Below, one piece after another: positions 34,386-41,791 of a stretch of DNA of 64,000 nt. This stretch comes from Roseateles_B flavus (GTDB taxonomy: Bacteria; Pseudomonadota; Gammaproteobacteria; Burkholderiales; Burkholderiaceae_C), in NCBI RefSeq assembly GCF_039872765.1, contig NZ_JBDPZC010000010.1, forward strand, positions 117,807 through 181,806, in the 5' to 3' direction. The first letter of the stretch is position 1; every line of letters begins with the position of its first letter. A program made the translations under genes and the position numbers. A model generated the notes under the pieces. The model was not told where the DNA came from. It worked only from the letters and a program-made list of their open reading frames with translations, and ran no database searches.

Positions 34386-35438
34386 TCAGGCCATCAGCTG
34401 CCGGGCGGCCAGGGCCAGGTCTTGCGCCTCCAGGCGTGGCAGGGCCAGGGGCCGGGCCTGGGCCAGGCGCAGGAAGTTGCTGCGCTGCGAACGGGCGTAG
34501 AGCGGGTCGTAGTGCTCGGTCATCAGGGCCTCGAACAGGGGCGCCAGCTGGCCCGCGCGGGCCCAGGCCTGCCAGCGGGCGATGGCCTCCTTGGCATGCA
34601 GGCCGGTGTTGGCATTGAGCTGGCCCAGCAGGCTGGCGAGCTCCTCGCCATCCTTGCCCAGATAGGCGTAGTCCTGCAGCAGGTAGGCCAGGCGGGCATG
34701 CAAGGGGGCCTCGATGGCGATGCAGTCCGCCCCGCGCAGGGCGTCCAGGACCGCATCCGGCAGCATCAGGCGGCCGATCTTGCGGCTCTCGGCCTCCACG
34801 AACACCGGCCGAGCAAGGTCGAAGCCCAGCAGCGCCTGCGCCAGCGCGGTCTCGAAGGCCTTCTGCGAGGGCTGCTCCTGGCCGGGCCAGCGCCCCAGGA
34901 TCGAGCCCTTGTGCCGGGCCAGGGCCTCCAGGTCCAGCACCTGTGCGCCTTCGGTCCGCAGGGCCTGCAACAGCGCGGTCTTGGCGCTGCCCGTAGGGCC
35001 GCAGACGACCTGCAGCTTCAGCTGCGGCGCCAGCGTGGCGATGCGCTCCATCACGTGGGCGCGGAAGGCCTTGTAGCCGCCGTGCAGCTGCTGGGCATCC
35101 CAGCCGACCAGGCGCAACCATTGCACCATGGTGCCGCTGCGCATGCCGCCGCGCCAGCAGTAGACGAGGGGGCGCCACGACTTGGGCTTGTCCGCGAAGG
35201 ACTCGCGCAGGTGCCGCGCCAGCTGGGCCGCCACCATGGCGCCGCCCACGCGCTTGGCCTCGAAGGTGCCCTGCTGCTTGTAGAGCGTGCCGACGATGCG
35301 GCGCTCGTCGTCGTCCAGCACCGGGCAGTTGACGGCGCCGGGGATGTGGTCCAGCGCAAATTCCGACGGCGAGCGGGCGTCGATGAGGCTGTCGAACTCG
35401 TGGATGCGCTCGGGCGTGATGGGGCGGGGGCGGGACAT
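34386..35438 (-). CDS. selU: tRNA 2-selenouridine synthase
   Basis: 350 aa (also called mnmH/ybbB). The N-terminal rhodanese domain has the catalytic cysteine C94 in LVYCWRGGMRSG; a P-loop domain follows with CGPTGSAKT at about residues 146-154. The enzyme converts 2-thiouridine at the wobble position of some tRNAs to 2-selenouridine, via a geranylated intermediate, using selenophosphate from SelD. It is divergent from selD across 86 bp, so the two probably share a regulatory region. Confidence 0.92.
   Translation of the reverse strand: MSRPRPITPERIHEFDSLIDARSPSEFALDHIPGAVNCPVLDDDERRIVGTLYKQQGTFEAKRVGGAMVAAQLARHLRESFADKPKSWRPLVYCWRGGMRSGTMVQWLRLVGWDAQQLHGGYKAFRAHVMERIATLAPQLKLQVVCGPTGSAKTALLQALRTEGAQVLDLEALARHKGSILGRWPGQEQPSQKAFETALAQALLGFDLARPVFVEAESRKIGRLMLPDAVLDALRGADCIAIEAPLHARLAYLLQDYAYLGKDGEELASLLGQLNANTGLHAKEAIARWQAWARAGQLAPLFEALMTEHYDPLYARSQRSNFLRLAQARPLALPRLEAQDLALAARQLMA
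34412..34425 (+). repeat. Dispersed GGGGTCAGGTCTTGC motif, variant
   Basis: GGGCCAGGTCTTGC within the last codons of selU, encoding A-Q-D-L-A-L. Confidence 0.55.
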
Positions 35439-35524
35439 GAGGGGCGGGATCCTGGCAGGCGGCACAATCCTCGCAGAAATCCGGCCCGCTTCCCGCCGGA
35501 TGCGTCATCCGCAGCACACAAGCC

Positions 35525-36583
35525 ATGAACGATTCCACCGCACCGCGACTCACCCAACTGGCCCACGGCGGCGGCTGCGGCTGCAAGATCGCCCCGGGGC
35601 TGCTCTCCGACATCCTGGCCCGCACGGCGCCCGGCATCGTGCCGCCGCAGCTGCTGGTGGGCACCGAGACCAGTGACGACGCCGCCGTCTGGCAGCTCAA
35701 CGACGAGCAGGCCCTCGTGGCCACGACGGACTTCTTCACGCCCATCGTCGACGATCCCTTCGACTTCGGCCGCATTGCCGCGACCAACGCGCTGTCCGAC
35801 GTCTACGCCATGGGCGGCACGCCCATCATGGCCCTGGCCATCGTTGGCATGCCCATCAACACGCTGAGCCCGGACGTCATCGGCCGCATCCTCGAAGGCG
35901 GGGCCAGCGTCTGCCGGGAGGCGGGCATCCCCATCGCGGGCGGGCATTCCATCGATGTGGTCGAGCCCATCTACGGCCTGGTCGCCCTGGGCCTGGTGCA
36001 CCCGAAGAAAGTGCGCCGCAATGCCGACGCGCTCGCGGGCGACCGCCTGGTGCTGGGCAAGCCGCTGGGCGTGGGCGTGCTCTCCGCCGCTCTCAAGAAA
36101 GGCCTGCTGGACGCCGCCGGCTACCAGGAGATGCTGGCCCACACCACGCGGCTCAACAAGGTCGGTGCCCAGCTGGCGCAGCTGGACGCCGTGCATGCCA
36201 TCACCGATGTCACCGGCTTCGGCCTGGCCGGCCACCTCCTGGAGATCTGCCGCGGCTCCGGCCTGCAGGCCGCGGTGGACTGGCGGCAGATGCCGCTGAT
36301 CCACAGCGCCCTCGTCTTCGCGCAGCAGGGCATCTGGACCGGCGCCTCGACCCGCAACTGGACGGCCTATGGCCCTGAGGTGGGCGGTGTCGAGGGCTGG
36401 TCGGACTGGCAGCGCGCGCTGCTCACCGACCCCCAGACCAGCGGCGGCCTGCTGGTGAGCTGCAGCGCCGAGGCCGTGCCCCAGGTGCTGCAGTGCTTCC
36501 GTGACGCAGGCTTTGCGCAGGCGGCGGAGATCGGCGAGCTGCAAGCGCCGGACGGGGCGTCGGCGCGCCTGCAGCTGCGCTGA
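35525..36583 (+). CDS. selD: Selenophosphate synthetase
   Basis: 352 aa. The N-terminal HGGGCGCKI loop carries the reactive Cys18 (cysteine form, not selenocysteine) and Lys21. The ATP-binding domain is typical (TSDDAAVWQL, ATTDFFTPIVDDPFDFGRIA, TDVTGFGLAGHLLE). SelD makes selenophosphate from selenide and ATP. With selU as divergent neighbour and no selA/selB in the window, the visible use is tRNA selenouridine rather than selenoprotein synthesis. Confidence 0.94.
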   Translation: MNDSTAPRLTQLAHGGGCGCKIAPGLLSDILARTAPGIVPPQLLVGTETSDDAAVWQLNDEQALVATTDFFTPIVDDPFDFGRIAATNALSDVYAMGGTPIMALAIVGMPINTLSPDVIGRILEGGASVCREAGIPIAGGHSIDVVEPIYGLVALGLVHPKKVRRNADALAGDRLVLGKPLGVGVLSAALKKGLLDAAGYQEMLAHTTRLNKVGAQLAQLDAVHAITDVTGFGLAGHLLEICRGSGLQAAVDWRQMPLIHSALVFAQQGIWTGASTRNWTAYGPEVGGVEGWSDWQRALLTDPQTSGGLLVSCSAEAVPQVLQCFRDAGFAQAAEIGELQAPDGASARLQLR

Positions 36584-36593
36584 TCCCCAGGCC

Positions 36594-37139
36594 TCAGGCC
36601 GCGCGGCTCAGGGGCACGGGCGGGAAGTCGACCGGCACCTGGAAGGCCACGTTGACGTAGTTGGTGAAGAGGTTCAGGGCCACATGGGCCAGGATCTCCA
36701 CCGTCTCGCCTTCCGTGAAGCCGGCGGCGCGCAGGGCCTGCAGGTCCGCGTCCTGCAGCTGCCCGCGGTGCTCCACCAGCCGCAGCGCGAAGCGCAAGGC
36801 CGCGGCGGTGCGCGGGTCGGCCGACTCGCCCTGCTGCGCGGCGCGCAGTTCTTCGGACGTGGCACCGGCCTTGCGGCCCAGGGCGGTGTGGGCGGCCAGG
36901 CAGTAGTCGCAGCGGTTGCGATCTGCCACGGCCACGGCGATCTGCTCGCCAAGCCGGGCGCCCAGGCTGCCACCGCCCAGGGCGCCGAAGAAAGCCCACA
37001 TGGCCTGCAGCGCGGCGGGCGAATGGGCGACGGTGCGGAACATCTTGGGCGTGCTGCCGAAGGCCTGCTGGATCTGGTCCAGCACCGGGCGGCTGGCGGC
37101 GGGGGCTTGCTCGGGGGAGGGCAGGGAGAGGCGGTTCAT
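36594..37139 (-). CDS. Carboxymuconolactone-decarboxylase/AhpD-like protein
   Basis: 181 aa. CMD domain with the CDYCLAAHTALGRKAG redox motif at about residue 75, preceded by AFGSTPKMFRTVAHSPAAL, a pattern found in peroxidase-related CMD proteins. AAAGGA precedes the ATG at 37139; an upstream ATG at 37154 has no ribosome site. It is divergent from an AraC-family gene, the usual layout for a target and its activator. It converges on selD with 10 bp between stops. Confidence 0.85.
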   Translation of the reverse strand: MNRLSLPSPEQAPAASRPVLDQIQQAFGSTPKMFRTVAHSPAALQAMWAFFGALGGGSLGARLGEQIAVAVADRNRCDYCLAAHTALGRKAGATSEELRAAQQGESADPRTAAALRFALRLVEHRGQLQDADLQALRAAGFTEGETVEILAHVALNLFTNYVNVAFQVPVDFPPVPLSRAA

Positions 37140-37221
37140 GGTCGATCCTTTCATCGTGGGGTAGACAGGTTCATGCCCTGAGGCATGGCGCCAGTGTCTC
37201 GTTCAGGATTGGATGAAAGGG

Positions 37222-37253
37222 TTCAATTCGTACTTGAAACAGTCCAATTGGTA
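37222..37253. promoter_or_regulatory. Candidate AraC-type operator repeats
   Basis: Direct repeats CAATTCGTAC (37224-37233) and CAATTGGTAC (37244-37253) start 20 bp apart, as AraC-family half sites do. They lie in the divergent region between the CMD gene and the AraC gene. A TTCAA/TTGAA inverted repeat overlaps the first. Confidence 0.5.
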
Positions 37254-37325
37254 CAGAATTGCGCTTCAAGCCGCTGAGGCACTGATGCGCAAGAGACGAC
37301 GACTGCCCCACCCGGGCACGAGGCC

Positions 37326-38309
37326 ATGAAGAACCCAGCAAGACCTGACCCCATGGACGCAAGACCTGACCCCGCCTTGGCGCCCACCACGCCGGACGGC
37401 GAGGGCCTGGACCGCCTCTCCGGCCTGCTGGAGCGTTGCCGGGTGCGCGCCCATCTCTTCCATGCCGGCCCGCTGTGCGGGACCACGCATTTCGCGGCCG
37501 AGCCCGGACGCGGCTTCCTGCATGTGATGCGTCGGGGTGAGATGTCGCTGAGCCATCCCGGCGGGCAGGAGGGCACGCCGCGCCGCCTGCAGGTGCGCGA
37601 GCCCAGCCTGCTCTTCTATCCCCGGCCGCTGGCGCATGACTTCCACAATGCGCCCGTGGAGGGCTCGGAATTCACCTGCGCCACGCTGGAGTTCGAGGGC
37701 GGCGACGCCCACCCCCTGGTGCGTGCACTGCCCCCGCTGATCGTGCTGCCCTTGGCCCAGGTGCCAGGTCTTGAGCCCTGCCTGACCCTGCTCTTCGCCG
37801 AGACCGAGCGCGTGCAGTGCGGCCAGCGCCTGATGGCGGACCGCCTGTTCGAAGTCCTGCTGATGCAGCTGCTGCGCTGGATGCTGGCCCACCCCGAGGC
37901 CAGCGGCCTGCCGGCGGGCCTGCTGCGCGGCCTGGGCCACCCCCAGCTGGCCCAGGCCCTGGTGGCAGTGCATGAACGGCCGGGCGAGGCCTGGAGCCTG
38001 GAGCGCATGGCCGCGGAGGCCGGCATGTCACGCAGCCGCTTCGCCGGCCTGTTCAAGGACCTGATGGGCGACACCCCGGCCGAGTATGTGCTGGCCTGGC
38101 GCCTGAGCCTTGCCTGCCAGGCCCTGCGCCGCGGCCAGGCCGTCAAGCAGCTGGCCGATGAGCTGGGCTACGCCACGCCCTCGGCTTTCTCGCGGGCCTT
38201 TGCGCAGCGGATGGGGTGTTCGCCGAGGGAGTGGGTGGCGAGGGACGTGTCAAGAATGGCCGTTTCAAATGCCTCTGACAGCTTGAAGGGGATCAGCCCT
38301 TCCCTCTGA
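37326..38309 (+). CDS. AraC-family transcriptional regulator
   Basis: 327 aa. The N-terminal half is a cupin-like sensor (residues about 40-170), and the C-terminal half has two helix-turn-helix units: WSLERMAAEAGMSRSRFAGLFKDLMG and VKQLADELGYATPSAFSRAFAQRMGCSPREW. It probably activates the divergent CMD gene. The first 20 codons include two tandem copies of the dispersed 15-bp motif (A-R-P-D-P twice), so the true start could lie further in. The normal end of the family is near PREWVAR; about 25 extra residues overlap the 3' end of the convergent patatin gene by 142 bp. Confidence 0.85.
   Translation: MKNPARPDPMDARPDPALAPTTPDGEGLDRLSGLLERCRVRAHLFHAGPLCGTTHFAAEPGRGFLHVMRRGEMSLSHPGGQEGTPRRLQVREPSLLFYPRPLAHDFHNAPVEGSEFTCATLEFEGGDAHPLVRALPPLIVLPLAQVPGLEPCLTLLFAETERVQCGQRLMADRLFEVLLMQLLRWMLAHPEASGLPAGLLRGLGHPQLAQALVAVHERPGEAWSLERMAAEAGMSRSRFAGLFKDLMGDTPAEYVLAWRLSLACQALRRGQAVKQLADELGYATPSAFSRAFAQRMGCSPREWVARDVSRMAVSNASDSLKGISPSL
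37338..37352 (-). repeat. Dispersed GGGGTCAGGTCTTGC motif, exact
   Basis: First of two exact copies in the first codons of the AraC gene, encoding A-R-P-D-P. Confidence 0.75.
37359..37373 (-). repeat. Dispersed GGGGTCAGGTCTTGC motif, exact
   Basis: Second exact copy, 21 bp after the first and in the same frame, separated by six bases. Confidence 0.75.
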
Positions 38310-39796
38310 GGTGATGTGTAAGCGGCGAGCCACAGCACGGGGCCGAAGATCACGATTGGGATCAGCAGTGGGGCGAGCAGCACCAATTGCATCCTTCGCC
38401 TCCATCGTGATGTCCCGCTCAGTGGAGGATGCATGCGCGCGAGCAGCAGACTGCATAGCACCCAAACCAGTGCTACGCCCGGCAGCCAGCCTGTGCTGAA
38501 CAAGCGGTGCGGGAGGACAGCCAGGAACAGTGCGCCAATCAAGACGTAGATCAACGCAGCCAGCTGAATGCTGAGGCCCATGTACATGGACAACAACCAT
38601 TGCGTGAATGACCCGGGGGTCCAGACTTTCAGTCGAGCCAGCATGCGATAGCGACCTCGCTCCAGATGCCTCAGCAGCTTCTCGCGGTACTTTGCCGCTT
38701 CCGGGTGGTCGCTGCATACCGGCTGACTGGCAAACTTCCAGACGGCTGTGATGCGCCGGCGGATTGCCGCGTCCGTAGGGAGGTCGGGGATCTTGTCCGC
38801 TCCGGCGACGCTCTGATACCCAGCCAGGTACAGCAAATTTGCTTCGAGCGTGGAGAAATCGTCGAGGTCTGTCCGCAGATTGACGAGCGCCTTGCGCCAA
38901 TCGCCGGGATGCGGCTCAGGGGGTAAGTCTCGAATGCAGTACGTCTTGATATCCGGCTGCTGCCAATCCACACGGGCCTGCTCCATGAGCATGTCCATGG
39001 CCTGACGAATGGCGCTTGCCCGCGAATGCCTGGTCATGGGCAGGAGCGGGGCGGCGGCGTCAATGCAGATTCGCTCGGCTCCCTGGTCCGTTAGCTCGCG
39101 CGTGCCGAGGTTGTCCAGCACGCCGCCATCCGACAGAAGGTACTGTTCATGGCGGAGTGGCTCAAAAATGCCGGGCACTGCGGCTGAAGCGCTGATGGCT
39201 TGTGCCCGGCCCAGTGTTTCGCCGTCAATGTAATGGACGGTCGGATGGCGGCACCCATGGCGGTCGTTGAAAACCACCATGGTCCGCGCACCCGAAACGT
39301 AGTCACTGCAAGCGATGCGCCACTCTGGGAGGGTGATCGCCGGCATGGGCGTCAAGGGTGCCGAGCCGGCGTCTCCCATCCAGCGTTCAAACTGACGGGC
39401 CATGGCCTCCCGGACACCGGTCTCTGCGAAGACAAGCGCACGACTCAGCGCACGGACCGAGCCCATGGCCCGCATCCGTGGGTTGCCGCGCGTCACCTTC
39501 AGCAGGTGGCTATGGGCTTGCCAGGCGAGGTCGGTCAGCGATGCGCCTGCGCCTTGCATGCGGCGTGATGACGCCTCCCATTTGCTGAAAAACACGCCGG
39601 CTGCGATGGAGCCACCCGAGACGGTGACCAGGAGTCGCGTGCGTTGAAGGAGCCCCTGCTCGGCCAGTCCGTGCAGTGCGCCCAGATGGAAGAAGGCGGC
39701 TCTGAAACCACCTCCGGAGAGGCACAGATGGACAGGTCGTGGGGCGAGGTCCTGGCTCTCGCCACCCGAGCTTGGTCCGGTCACTGACGCAGTCAT
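38168..39796 (-). CDS. Patatin-like phospholipase with C-terminal membrane helices
   Basis: 542 aa. The oxyanion loop CLSGGGFRAAFFHLG, nucleophile serine in VTVSGGSIAAG and catalytic aspartate in LLSDGGVLDN form the patatin Ser-Asp dyad. After about residue 395 come three hydrophobic helices (LSIQLAALIYVLIGALFLAVL and following), so the lipase is probably membrane-bound. Base composition is less GC-rich than its neighbours, suggesting acquisition. The 3' end overlaps the AraC gene's 3' end by 142 bp. No nucleotidyltransferase or other anti-phage partner is adjacent. Confidence 0.82.
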   Translation of the reverse strand: MTASVTGPSSGGESQDLAPRPVHLCLSGGGFRAAFFHLGALHGLAEQGLLQRTRLLVTVSGGSIAAGVFFSKWEASSRRMQGAGASLTDLAWQAHSHLLKVTRGNPRMRAMGSVRALSRALVFAETGVREAMARQFERWMGDAGSAPLTPMPAITLPEWRIACSDYVSGARTMVVFNDRHGCRHPTVHYIDGETLGRAQAISASAAVPGIFEPLRHEQYLLSDGGVLDNLGTRELTDQGAERICIDAAAPLLPMTRHSRASAIRQAMDMLMEQARVDWQQPDIKTYCIRDLPPEPHPGDWRKALVNLRTDLDDFSTLEANLLYLAGYQSVAGADKIPDLPTDAAIRRRITAVWKFASQPVCSDHPEAAKYREKLLRHLERGRYRMLARLKVWTPGSFTQWLLSMYMGLSIQLAALIYVLIGALFLAVLPHRLFSTGWLPGVALVWVLCSLLLARMHPPLSGTSRWRRRMQLVLLAPLLIPIVIFGPVLWLAAYTSPQREGLIPFKLSEAFETAILDTSLATHSLGEHPIRCAKAREKAEGVA

Positions 39797-39893
39797 GCCG
39801 CTCTCCCGCTTGGTTTGGCTGCCGGATTGTGCCCGGGGCCCGCACCTCCGGGAGGCGGGGATCTGCGGCTTGTCTGTGCGCTGAGAAGAGTTG

Positions 39894-40238
39894 TTAGACT
39901 TTTTTCACGAACTCCGACTTCAGCCCCATCGCGCCGATGCCATCGATCTTGCAGTCGATGTCATGGTCGCCGTCGGCCAGGCGGATGTTCTTGACCTTGG
40001 TGCCCACCTTCACGACCAGGGACGAGCCCTTGATCTTGAGGTCCTTGATGACGGTGACGGTGTCTCCGTCCTGGAGCACATTGCCCACCGCGTCCTTGAT
40101 CACGCGGGCCTCCTCCGCGCCTTCAGCCGCCGCGGCCTGGGCGGACCACTCATGGCCGCATTCAGGGCAGACGAGGTTGGCGCCGTCCTCGTAGGTGTAG
40201 GTGGAGGCGCATTGGGGGCAGGGGGGAAGGGTGCTCAT
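39894..40238 (-). CDS. yjdM: YjdM/PhnA-family zinc-ribbon protein
   Basis: 114 aa. An N-terminal zinc ribbon (CPQCASTYTYEDGANLVCPECGHEW) is followed by a small SH3-like beta domain (VIKDAVGNVLQDGDTVTVIKDLKIKG). The family was once named PhnA, but a phosphonate hydrolase role is not established. A single gene with its own region on both sides. Confidence 0.9.
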   Translation of the reverse strand: MSTLPPCPQCASTYTYEDGANLVCPECGHEWSAQAAAAEGAEEARVIKDAVGNVLQDGDTVTVIKDLKIKGSSLVVKVGTKVKNIRLADGDHDIDCKIDGIGAMGLKSEFVKKV

Positions 40239-40300
40239 TGACGGAGGGGCTGAAAGGCGTAGAAGGTGATCGGCTGCGGGGATGGGGTCAGGGATCAGGA

Positions 40301-40316
40301 GGCCCGCTTGCGGGCC
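40301..40316. terminator. GC hairpin downstream of the gene at 40347
   Basis: GGCCCGC and GCGGGCC arms around a TT loop, 30 bp past the stop of the minus-strand gene. No T-run follows, so termination is uncertain. Confidence 0.3.
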
Positions 40317-40346
40317 GGACCTCCGCTCCCGGGCTGTGCGGTGCCC

Positions 40347-41087
40347 TTATTTCTTCGGCGACGACGGCTCCTGCCGCGGCTTGGCGCTGGTGCTCTCCTC
40401 CGCGGGCGCCTTGTGGTCCTGCGTATCCTTCGCTTCGATCAGCTGCACCTGCAGAGCAATGATCCGGTCCAACTGCTCGGAGCGCGGCGCGGCGGAGCGC
40501 TTCACAGCTTCGAAGCGGCGCCGTGCAGCGTCGAACCGACCGAGGCGCCGCTCCATCTCACCGGCCACCAATTGGTCGACCACGGCGAGCTCCGGCTTGC
40601 TGGGGGGCTCCTTGTGCTGGTCGAGGTGCTCGATCACCAGGGCGCGGTAGCGTGGCGCCTGTTCATCGTTGCCTTGCCAGCTTGCCTTGAGCAGTGCGTA
40701 GGCTTGCTGGCGGTGGTCGGCACCGATCGCGGCCAACAGGTGGGCTACCAGGAAGTAGGGCGTCTCGGTTTGACGGCTCCTGACGTAGTCATTGGATTCA
40801 ATGGCCACGGCCAGCTTGTCCAGCTCCTGCAGACTGAAATTCCTCTTGAACATGACGAAGCCATTGCCCGGGCATTGCGGCAGCGGCCACGGAGCTTCGA
40901 TGGCGCCGTAGGGACGCAGGTCCAGGTAGGTGCCCCGCACTGTGCCCGAGCTGCTCATCGTTTGCTGGAACTGCTCGCCGCCGATCGGGCAGATGAAGGC
41001 GTTGTCGGCGGTGGTCATCGCGGATGCAACAGACGCGAAGCTCAGCAGGCAAAGGGACGCGAGCGCGCGCTTGATTTCTCGTTTCAT
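40347..41087 (-). CDS. Exported protein of unknown function
   Basis: 246 aa. A clean signal peptide (KREIKRALASLCLLSFASVASA) precedes a CPIGGEQFQQ motif with one further cysteine pair element (LPQCPGNGF); this start resembles DUF2225-type metal-binding regions. The middle is helical with a tetratricopeptide-like spacing (YFLVAHLLAAIGADHRQQAYALLKASW). The last 25 residues are Lys/Ser/Pro-rich. The gene lies just downstream of the tRNA-Asn cluster. No function can be assigned. Confidence 0.7.
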   Translation of the reverse strand: MKREIKRALASLCLLSFASVASAMTTADNAFICPIGGEQFQQTMSSSGTVRGTYLDLRPYGAIEAPWPLPQCPGNGFVMFKRNFSLQELDKLAVAIESNDYVRSRQTETPYFLVAHLLAAIGADHRQQAYALLKASWQGNDEQAPRYRALVIEHLDQHKEPPSKPELAVVDQLVAGEMERRLGRFDAARRRFEAVKRSAAPRSEQLDRIIALQVQLIEAKDTQDHKAPAEESTSAKPRQEPSSPKK

Positions 41088-41198
41088 GGGACTCCTGTGA
41101 TAGGCGATGCGCCGATCGAAGTCGATGCGGCAAGCACGAAGCGGCCATTCTCTCCAATGGAGGCCCCCTGTGGGGAGATCGTGGCGCTGCGTCGTAAC

Positions 41199-41236
41199 AA
41201 AGAAAAAGCCCCATCCGCTTTCACGGATGAGGCCTT
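41199..41236 (-). terminator. Intrinsic terminator of the tRNA-Asn cluster
   Basis: On the minus strand CCTCATCCG pairs with CGGATGGGG over a 6-base loop and is followed by CTTTTTCTTT, just after the last tRNA. Confidence 0.85.
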
Positions 41237-41240
41237 GAGT

Positions 41241-41316
41241 TGGCTCCCCGACCTGGGCTCGAACCAGGGACCTACGGATTAACAGTCCGGCGCTCTACCG
41301 ACTGAGCTATCGGGGA
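41241..41316 (-). tRNA. tRNA-Asn(GTT)
   Basis: 76 nt including an encoded CCA end. It folds as a cloverleaf with acceptor TCCCCGA/TCGGGGA, anticodon GTT in CTGTTAATC, and TTCGAGCC T-loop. Identical to the next copy. Confidence 0.96.
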
Positions 41317-41363
41317 ATTGTTCTATGTCGGCGTGGCAAGCGGTGGCACCACGCGTCTTGAGT

Positions 41364-41439
41364 TGGCTCCCCGACCTGGGCTCGAACCAGGGACCTACGG
41401 ATTAACAGTCCGGCGCTCTACCGACTGAGCTATCGGGGA
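41364..41439 (-). tRNA. tRNA-Asn(GTT), second copy
   Basis: 76 nt, identical in sequence to the copy at 41241-41316, 47 bp upstream of it on the same strand. The spacer shares the TTGAGT stretch that also precedes the first copy. Confidence 0.96.
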
Positions 41440-41488
41440 ATTGATCGGTACTGCCTGCTCCCTGTGCCACCTGTGCAATCACTGCGGC

Positions 41489-41559
41489 GCAAAAAGCAGG
41501 CTTTCATTAATAGCAAAGCCACCTTGAGGTGATCGCGGTGGCTTCTGCCTGCTCAGCAG
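41489..41559 (-). terminator. Nested hairpin with T-run between tRNA copies
   Basis: On the minus strand AGCAGGC and GCCTGCT form an outer stem around an inner AAGCCACC/GGTGGCTT hairpin, followed by TTTTT. It may partly terminate transcription after the third tRNA, or be a processing structure. Confidence 0.55.
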
Positions 41560-41586
41560 ATCATGACCTGCCTTGCGTTCTGTTCT

Positions 41587-41662
41587 TGGCTCCCCGACCT
41601 GGGCTCGAACCAGGGACCTACGGATTAACAGTCCGGCGCTCTACCAACTGAGCTATCGGGGA
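41587..41662 (-). tRNA. tRNA-Asn(GTT), third copy
   Basis: 76 nt. It differs from the other two by one base in the D-arm (CCAACTG versus CCGACTG on the plus strand). It is the most promoter-proximal copy. Confidence 0.96.
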
Positions 41663-41674
41663 ACAGAGCCTTGG

Positions 41675-41704
41675 ATTATAGACAGAATTTTTAGGGTTCT
41701 ACAA
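41675..41704 (-). promoter_or_regulatory. Sigma-70 promoter of the tRNA-Asn cluster
   Basis: On the minus strand TTGTAG (41699-41704) and a perfect TATAAT (41675-41680) are spaced by 18 bases. The mature tRNA begins 13 bases downstream. Confidence 0.75.
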
Positions 41705-41791
41705 GAGCGGCGTGCAGGAGGCCCGGGAAGCCCCTAGCGCCAGCGGCCGCCCTGCCGGTGCCCCGGCGCTGGCGGCTTGCCGTGGCTGCGC

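Noticed and set aside
38168..39796. Patatin as a CBASS or other anti-phage effector
   Set aside because: No cGAS-like nucleotidyltransferase or other defence gene is adjacent, and the neighbours are a regulator and yjdM.
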